Shown here: piece after piece, positions 60,424 to 64,000 of the stretch
How the letters are laid out: every line of letters begins with the position of its first letter
How positions within the stretch are numbered: position 1 is the stretch's first letter
Source: Micromonospora sp. BL4
GTDB lineage: Bacteria > Actinomycetota > Actinomycetes > Mycobacteriales > Micromonosporaceae
Assembly: GCF_003667505.1 (NCBI RefSeq)
Contig: NZ_RCVJ01000054.1
Span: 62,001-126,000 of the forward strand
Reading direction: 5' to 3'
Length of the DNA stretch: 64,000 bases
Notes under the pieces: generated by a model
Told to the model about the DNA's origin: nothing
The model's database searches: none
Seen by the model: only the letters and a program-made list of their open reading frames with translations
Translations under genes and position numbers: made by a program

Positions 60424-61308
60424 GTGGACGGCTTCCTCGACCTGCTCTCCCTGCCGGCCGTGCAGCGCTCCGCCATCGGCCTGCTGATCGCCGCCGTCGG
60501 CCTCCCGATCGTCGGGGTGTTCATCATCGGCCTGGACATCATCGCCGTGCGGTTCGCGATGATGCACGTGGCGCTGCTCGGCATCGCTGTCGGCCTGCTC
60601 GCCGGCCTCGACCCCATGCTCTGCGGGTTGGCCGCGTGCGCCCTCGCCGGCGCCGGTGTCGCTCCTCTCGCCCGGCGTCCGACCGGCCTGCCCGGGGCGA
60701 TGGGCCTGCTGATGACCTTCGCCATCGCCGCCGCGCTGCTCGTGCTGTCGGTGTCCGGGGTCAATGCCACCGGCGCGTTCGAGCTGCTCTGGGGGTCGAT
60801 CCTGGCCACCCGCGAGATCGACCTGATCGTCCTGGGCGCGCTGACGGTGGTGGTGCACGTCCTGTTCTGGCGGTGGCGCCGCCAGCTCGCACTGTTGCTG
60901 TTCGACCGTGAGGTGGCGCTGTGCTCCGGTGTCGCCGCCGGGCCGCTGCTGCTCGCGCTGCTCGTGGTCGTCGCCGTGGCGATCGGCGCGTCGATCCGGC
61001 TGACGGGAGCGTTGCTGGTCGACGCGCTGACCATCCTGCCGGCGCTGGGCGCCCGCAACCTCGGCCGGTCGCTGCGGTCGATGGTGCTCTGGGCGGTGGC
61101 ACTCGGCGTGGTCGGCAACACCGCCGGGTTCGCCGTGGCCCTGCTGATCGACCAGCCACCTGGTCCCGTCCTCGTCCTGGTGGCGGGGACGTTGACCCTT
61201 CTCACCTATCTGATTCCTGAAGGAGCACGTGATGCGATTGATCCGGGCCGCCGCGCTGACCGCGGTGGCGACCCTGTCCCTGCTGGCCAGCGGGTGTGGC
61301 AGCGCTGA
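60424..61308 (+). CDS. Metal ABC transporter permease (ABC-3 family)
   Basis: The 294-residue protein has about eight to nine membrane helices and the ABC-3 features GLDIIAVRFAMMHVALLGIAVGLLAGLDP, GLLMTFAIAAALLVLSVSG and GASIRLTGALLVDALTILPALGARNLGRSL. Its C-terminal tail runs 77 nt into the next gene (start 61232), which suggests coupling. It should move zinc, manganese or another divalent metal. Confidence 0.88.
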   Translation: MDGFLDLLSLPAVQRSAIGLLIAAVGLPIVGVFIIGLDIIAVRFAMMHVALLGIAVGLLAGLDPMLCGLAACALAGAGVAPLARRPTGLPGAMGLLMTFAIAAALLVLSVSGVNATGAFELLWGSILATREIDLIVLGALTVVVHVLFWRWRRQLALLLFDREVALCSGVAAGPLLLALLVVVAVAIGASIRLTGALLVDALTILPALGARNLGRSLRSMVLWAVALGVVGNTAGFAVALLIDQPPGPVLVLVAGTLTLLTYLIPEGARDAIDPGRRADRGGDPVPAGQRVWQR

Positions 61309-62020
61309 CGATCCGGCACCGGGAACCAGCGCAACGCCAGCAGCGAAGGGGCCGAAGGTGGTCGCCTCAACCAGTTGGGTCGGCGCATTGGCCAAGGCCG
61401 CCGGGGCGAACGACATCACCGTTGTCGCGCCGGCCAGCGTGCAACACCCGCCGGACTACGACCCCAAGCCCAGCGACCTCGCCGCCGTCGCCGGCGCCGA
61501 CTACATCCTGTACGCCGAGTTCGACGGCTTCGCCGCCCGGCTCAAGGACGCCGCAGGCGGCTCCGGCAAGCTCGTGACCGTGCAGTTGGAGAACACCCCC
61601 GGCAAGATCACCTCGGAGGTGTCCCGGCTGGCCGGCCTGTTCGGCACCGCCAGCGCGGCGACCGCCTGGAACTCCACCTTCACCACCGAGCACGCGGCGC
61701 TGTCCGCACAGGCGAAGGCCGCCCTGCCCAACCCGGCGCCGACCGCGGTGTCGCACCTGTTCATGGCGTACTGGGGTGACTTCGCCGGGATCACCGTGGC
61801 CGGCACGTACGGGCCGCAGCCGGTCAGCCCGAGCCAGCTCGCCGAGCTGACCGCGAAGAAACCGACTCTCGTTCTGGCCAACGCGCACCTGCCCGGCGCC
61901 AACCCCGACATCCCCGGCGCCACCCGCGTCGACATCATCAATTACCCCGGCCCCGACCTGGACCTGCTCGGGGTGTTCAAGACCAACACCGAACGACTGA
62001 CCGCGGCGCTCAAACCCTGA
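61232..62020 (+). CDS. TroA/ZnuA-type metal-binding lipoprotein
   Basis: The 262-residue protein has a lipobox LLASGC (C20) and a TroA-type metal fold: VQHPPDYDPKPSDL (usual first His ligand), YAEFDGF, SHLFMAYWGDFAGITV (third-ligand region) and the late VDIINYPGPD. It has no His-rich loop like ZnuA. The ATG at 61232 follows AAGGAG; a GTG one codon earlier is possible. It delivers a divalent metal to the permease. Confidence 0.88.
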   Translation: MRLIRAAALTAVATLSLLASGCGSADDPAPGTSATPAAKGPKVVASTSWVGALAKAAGANDITVVAPASVQHPPDYDPKPSDLAAVAGADYILYAEFDGFAARLKDAAGGSGKLVTVQLENTPGKITSEVSRLAGLFGTASAATAWNSTFTTEHAALSAQAKAALPNPAPTAVSHLFMAYWGDFAGITVAGTYGPQPVSPSQLAELTAKKPTLVLANAHLPGANPDIPGATRVDIINYPGPDLDLLGVFKTNTERLTAALKP

Positions 62021-62039
62021 GCGACGCCGGTCGGTCCGG

Positions 62040-62072
62040 CCGGTGGGGGTGCGGCGGTCGCACCCCCACCGG
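62040..62072. terminator. Perfect 14-bp hairpin between metal importer and monooxygenase genes
   Basis: CCGGTGGGGGTGCG (62040-62053) pairs perfectly with CGCACCCCCACCGG (62059-62072), loop GCGGT. It begins 20 nt after the TroA-type stop and ends 23 nt before the monooxygenase start. It probably terminates or attenuates the metal-transport transcript. Confidence 0.75.
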
Positions 62073-62094
62073 CCCCCAGCCGTAGGAGGCGCCG

Positions 62095-63651
62095 ATGATC
62101 CCCGTGCTCGTCGTCGGTGGCGGCCCGGTCGGGCTGAGCCTGGCCGTCCGCCTTGGCCAGCTCGGCGTCCCGGCTGTCCTGGTCGAGCGCCACGCCGACA
62201 CCGCTACGTTTCCCAAGGGCAGGGCGTTGAGCATCCGCAGCATGGAGATCTACCGCTCGTGGGAGCTTGAGGAGGACATCACCGCTGCCGGCCTGCCGCG
62301 CGAGCACCTGGCCTTCTACTCCGGCCGCACCCTCACCGACCCGTCCGGCACACGCATCGTCACCGGCCCGGGCTCTCGGCCGCCGGTACCCAGCCCCACT
62401 TACACCCTGCTCTGCTCGCAGGACCGCCTCGAACCGCTGCTCCGCGCGCACGCGGAACGGCTCCAGCCCGGCCGGATCCGGTTCGGCACCGAACTCGTCG
62501 ACCTCGCCGTGAACCCCGACGGGGTCACCGTGGAGTTGTCGGCCCACGGTCACCATGAGCGACTGCGCGCGCGGTATCTCGTCGCCGCGGACGGCGCCCG
62601 CAGCGAGATTCGTGGGGGGCTCGGCATCGCGATGGCCGGCCCGTCCGGTGTGTCCCGCAACCTGAACATCCTCTTCGACGCCGAGCTTGGCCAGCACATC
62701 GCTGATCGGCCCTGCGCCGTGTACACCATCGGCCAACCGGGCCTGCACGGCGCGTTCCTCGCCGTCGACAACCAGCGCCGGTGGCTGTTCAACCTCGTCG
62801 CCGACGGTGCCGAGGTCGACCTCGACCGTCTCGACGACGCCGCCTGCGTCGCGTTGATCCGTGCCGCCGCCGGCCTGCCTGACCTCGCCGTCCGCCTGGT
62901 CGGCCGGCAGGTGTGGCATGCCGCGGCCCAGGTTGCCGACCAGTTCCGGCACGGCCCGGTGTTCCTGGCCGGTGACGCCGCCCATGTCACCACCCCGTAC
63001 GGGGGATTCGGTATGAACTGCGGCATTGCCGACGCCGACAACCTGGCCTGGAAACTCGCCGCCGTCCACCACGGCTGGGCCACCCCGGCCCTCCTCGACA
63101 CCTACGGTCCCGAACGCCGACCGGTCGCTCTCGCCAGCGCAGCCGAGAGTCACCTGCGGTTGACCGACACCATCGACGCGCACCACACCGGAGCGCCGCC
63201 GCGGGGCCGGCCCAGTGAAGGGCTCGTCCTCGGTTACCACTACAGCTCTGCCGCCGTCATCGCCGACGGCACGGGCCCGCCCGCAGGTGATCCGGTGGCC
63301 GACTACGTCCCCACCGGCCGGCCAGGTCACCGTCTCCCCCACGTCTGGCTCGACGGGGAACAGACCCGGTCCACCCTCGATCTGGTGACGGGTGACGGTT
63401 TTACCCTGCTCGCCGGGCCTGCGGCGGCCTGGACTTCGACCGCGGTCGAGCAGGCACGGGCCGCCGGGGTTCCGCTGACCGTCCATCACCTCGACAGCGT
63501 GCTGCCCCCATCAGCGCGGGCGACCTTCCTCGACCAGTGTGGCCTGCACGACAGCGGCGGCCTCCTGGTGCGACCCGACGGCCACATCGCCTGGCGTACC
63601 CCCCGCACGCCGCCCGACGGGCTCCCCGCCATGATGAACCCCGTGCGATAG
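62095..63651 (+). CDS. Class A FAD-dependent aromatic monooxygenase
   Basis: The 518-residue protein has the FAD motif VLVVGGGPVGLSLAVRLGQLGV, the DG motif VAADGARSEIRGGLG and the GDAAHVTTPYGGFGMNCGIADADNLAWKL ribose loop, with the extra thioredoxin-like C-terminal domain (about 400-518) of the MhpA/RdmE group. It hydroxylates an aromatic ring with NAD(P)H. ATG 62095 follows AGGAGGC. It lies after the metal-import genes and before YcnI, and may be part of aromatic-acid chemistry linked to the ligase/CoA-transferase genes. The substrate is unknown. Confidence 0.87.
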   Translation: MIPVLVVGGGPVGLSLAVRLGQLGVPAVLVERHADTATFPKGRALSIRSMEIYRSWELEEDITAAGLPREHLAFYSGRTLTDPSGTRIVTGPGSRPPVPSPTYTLLCSQDRLEPLLRAHAERLQPGRIRFGTELVDLAVNPDGVTVELSAHGHHERLRARYLVAADGARSEIRGGLGIAMAGPSGVSRNLNILFDAELGQHIADRPCAVYTIGQPGLHGAFLAVDNQRRWLFNLVADGAEVDLDRLDDAACVALIRAAAGLPDLAVRLVGRQVWHAAAQVADQFRHGPVFLAGDAAHVTTPYGGFGMNCGIADADNLAWKLAAVHHGWATPALLDTYGPERRPVALASAAESHLRLTDTIDAHHTGAPPRGRPSEGLVLGYHYSSAAVIADGTGPPAGDPVADYVPTGRPGHRLPHVWLDGEQTRSTLDLVTGDGFTLLAGPAAAWTSTAVEQARAAGVPLTVHHLDSVLPPSARATFLDQCGLHDSGGLLVRPDGHIAWRTPRTPPDGLPAMMNPVR

Positions 63652-63700
63652 CCGCCGCAGAAGGCCGGCGAAGGCACGCCCCAGCAGAAGGAGATGATCG

Positions 63701-64000
63701 ATGCGACGGCACCTACCGGGCCGGATCGCCCTGGCGCTGCTCGCCGGAGCGGCGATCGCGATCGTGCCGGTCGGCCCGGCGCAGGCGCACGTCTCGGTCA
63801 GCCCCACCCAGGCCGCGCCGGGCGGGTTCACCACCCTGACCTTCCGGGTGCCCAACGAGCGCGCCGAAGCGGCGACGACGAGCGTACGCATCGTGATGCC
63901 CGAGACCACGCCGATCACCTCGGCGGCGGTCCACAAACTGGCCGGGTGGCGCGCGACAGTCGAAGACGGCCCTCTAGCCACGCCGGTCAAGGTCGGCTCG
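63701..64000 (+). CDS. YcnI/DUF1775 copper-binding protein, 3' end cut by window edge
   Basis: One hundred residues are visible. A signal peptide ends QAH, so the mature protein begins with His (HVSVSPTQAAPGGFTTLTFRVPNE), the first residue of YcnI-type copper sites. The family is commonly encoded with CopC/CopD. ATG 63701 has GGAG 8 nt upstream. The CopC-fusion gene lies 11 kb to the left in the same region. Confidence 0.88.
   Translation, partial: MRRHLPGRIALALLAGAAIAIVPVGPAQAHVSVSPTQAAPGGFTTLTFRVPNERAEAATTSVRIVMPETTPITSAAVHKLAGWRATVEDGPLATPVKVGS

Noticed and set aside
1..64000. Possible tRNA, CRISPR or mobile element
   Set aside because: No cloverleaf-like sequence, direct-repeat array, transposase or integrase signature was seen on reading through; a dedicated search (tRNAscan, CRISPR finder) was not possible.

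Overview
The window is very GC-rich, uses many GTG starts and 4-nt ATGA/GTGA gene overlaps, and carries actinobacterial families (DUF6069, CU044_5270-type proteins, SigK/RskA, class F sortase, SigE-type ECF factors). It looks like chromosomal DNA of a soil actinomycete, most likely in or near the Micromonosporaceae (inference from gene content, not from a marker gene). I saw no rRNA, tRNA, CRISPR array, insertion sequence or phage gene.

Left part (1-25 kb), mostly carbohydrate use and signalling. A GH172-type secreted glycosidase, a LacI repressor, a fucose/arabinose-type isomerase and an FGGY kinase share a repeated operator-like motif and could form a D-arabinan or deoxysugar regulon. Then come a secreted PAP2/haloperoxidase, a formamidase-permease pair, a two-component system, and a dispersed GalNAc-type locus: GH109 enzyme, SIS-domain isomerase, ABC importer, DeoR regulator, class II aldolase and PfkB kinase (16.0-24.7 kb). 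A cobalamin riboswitch at about 24.93-25.13 kb precedes an acyl-CoA thioesterase and a LysE-family exporter, an unexpected target.

Middle part (26-47.5 kb). Two ECF sigma factors each sit with a membrane-anchored partner; between and beside them are LtrA, a TetR/FAD-monooxygenase pair around a palindrome, a standalone LigD phosphoesterase domain, MFS and membrane proteins, a frame-shifted PAS remnant, and a ThDP enzyme flanked by two cyclase-family hydrolases. The SigK/RskA locus (42.2-47.5 kb) holds a class F sortase, a secreted calcium-loop protein, a sulfite-oxidase-type molybdoenzyme and a fasciclin lipoprotein. Two promoters with the identical layout CCATCC-N16-CGAAT precede the two secreted-protein genes.

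Right part (47.7-64 kb). This is the most unusual region: a FecCD-type importer, a CopC-domain fusion protein, an MFS protein with a GH88-like enzyme, an acyl-CoA dehydrogenase, a class III CoA-transferase, an acyl-CoA ligase, a TroA/ZnuA-type metal ABC importer fused by overlaps to the ligase gene, a class A flavin monooxygenase and a YcnI protein at the right edge. Metal uptake and acyl/aromatic-acid chemistry appear to be co-transcribed, so a metal-ligand (metallophore-like) or metal-linked catabolic system is possible but unproven.
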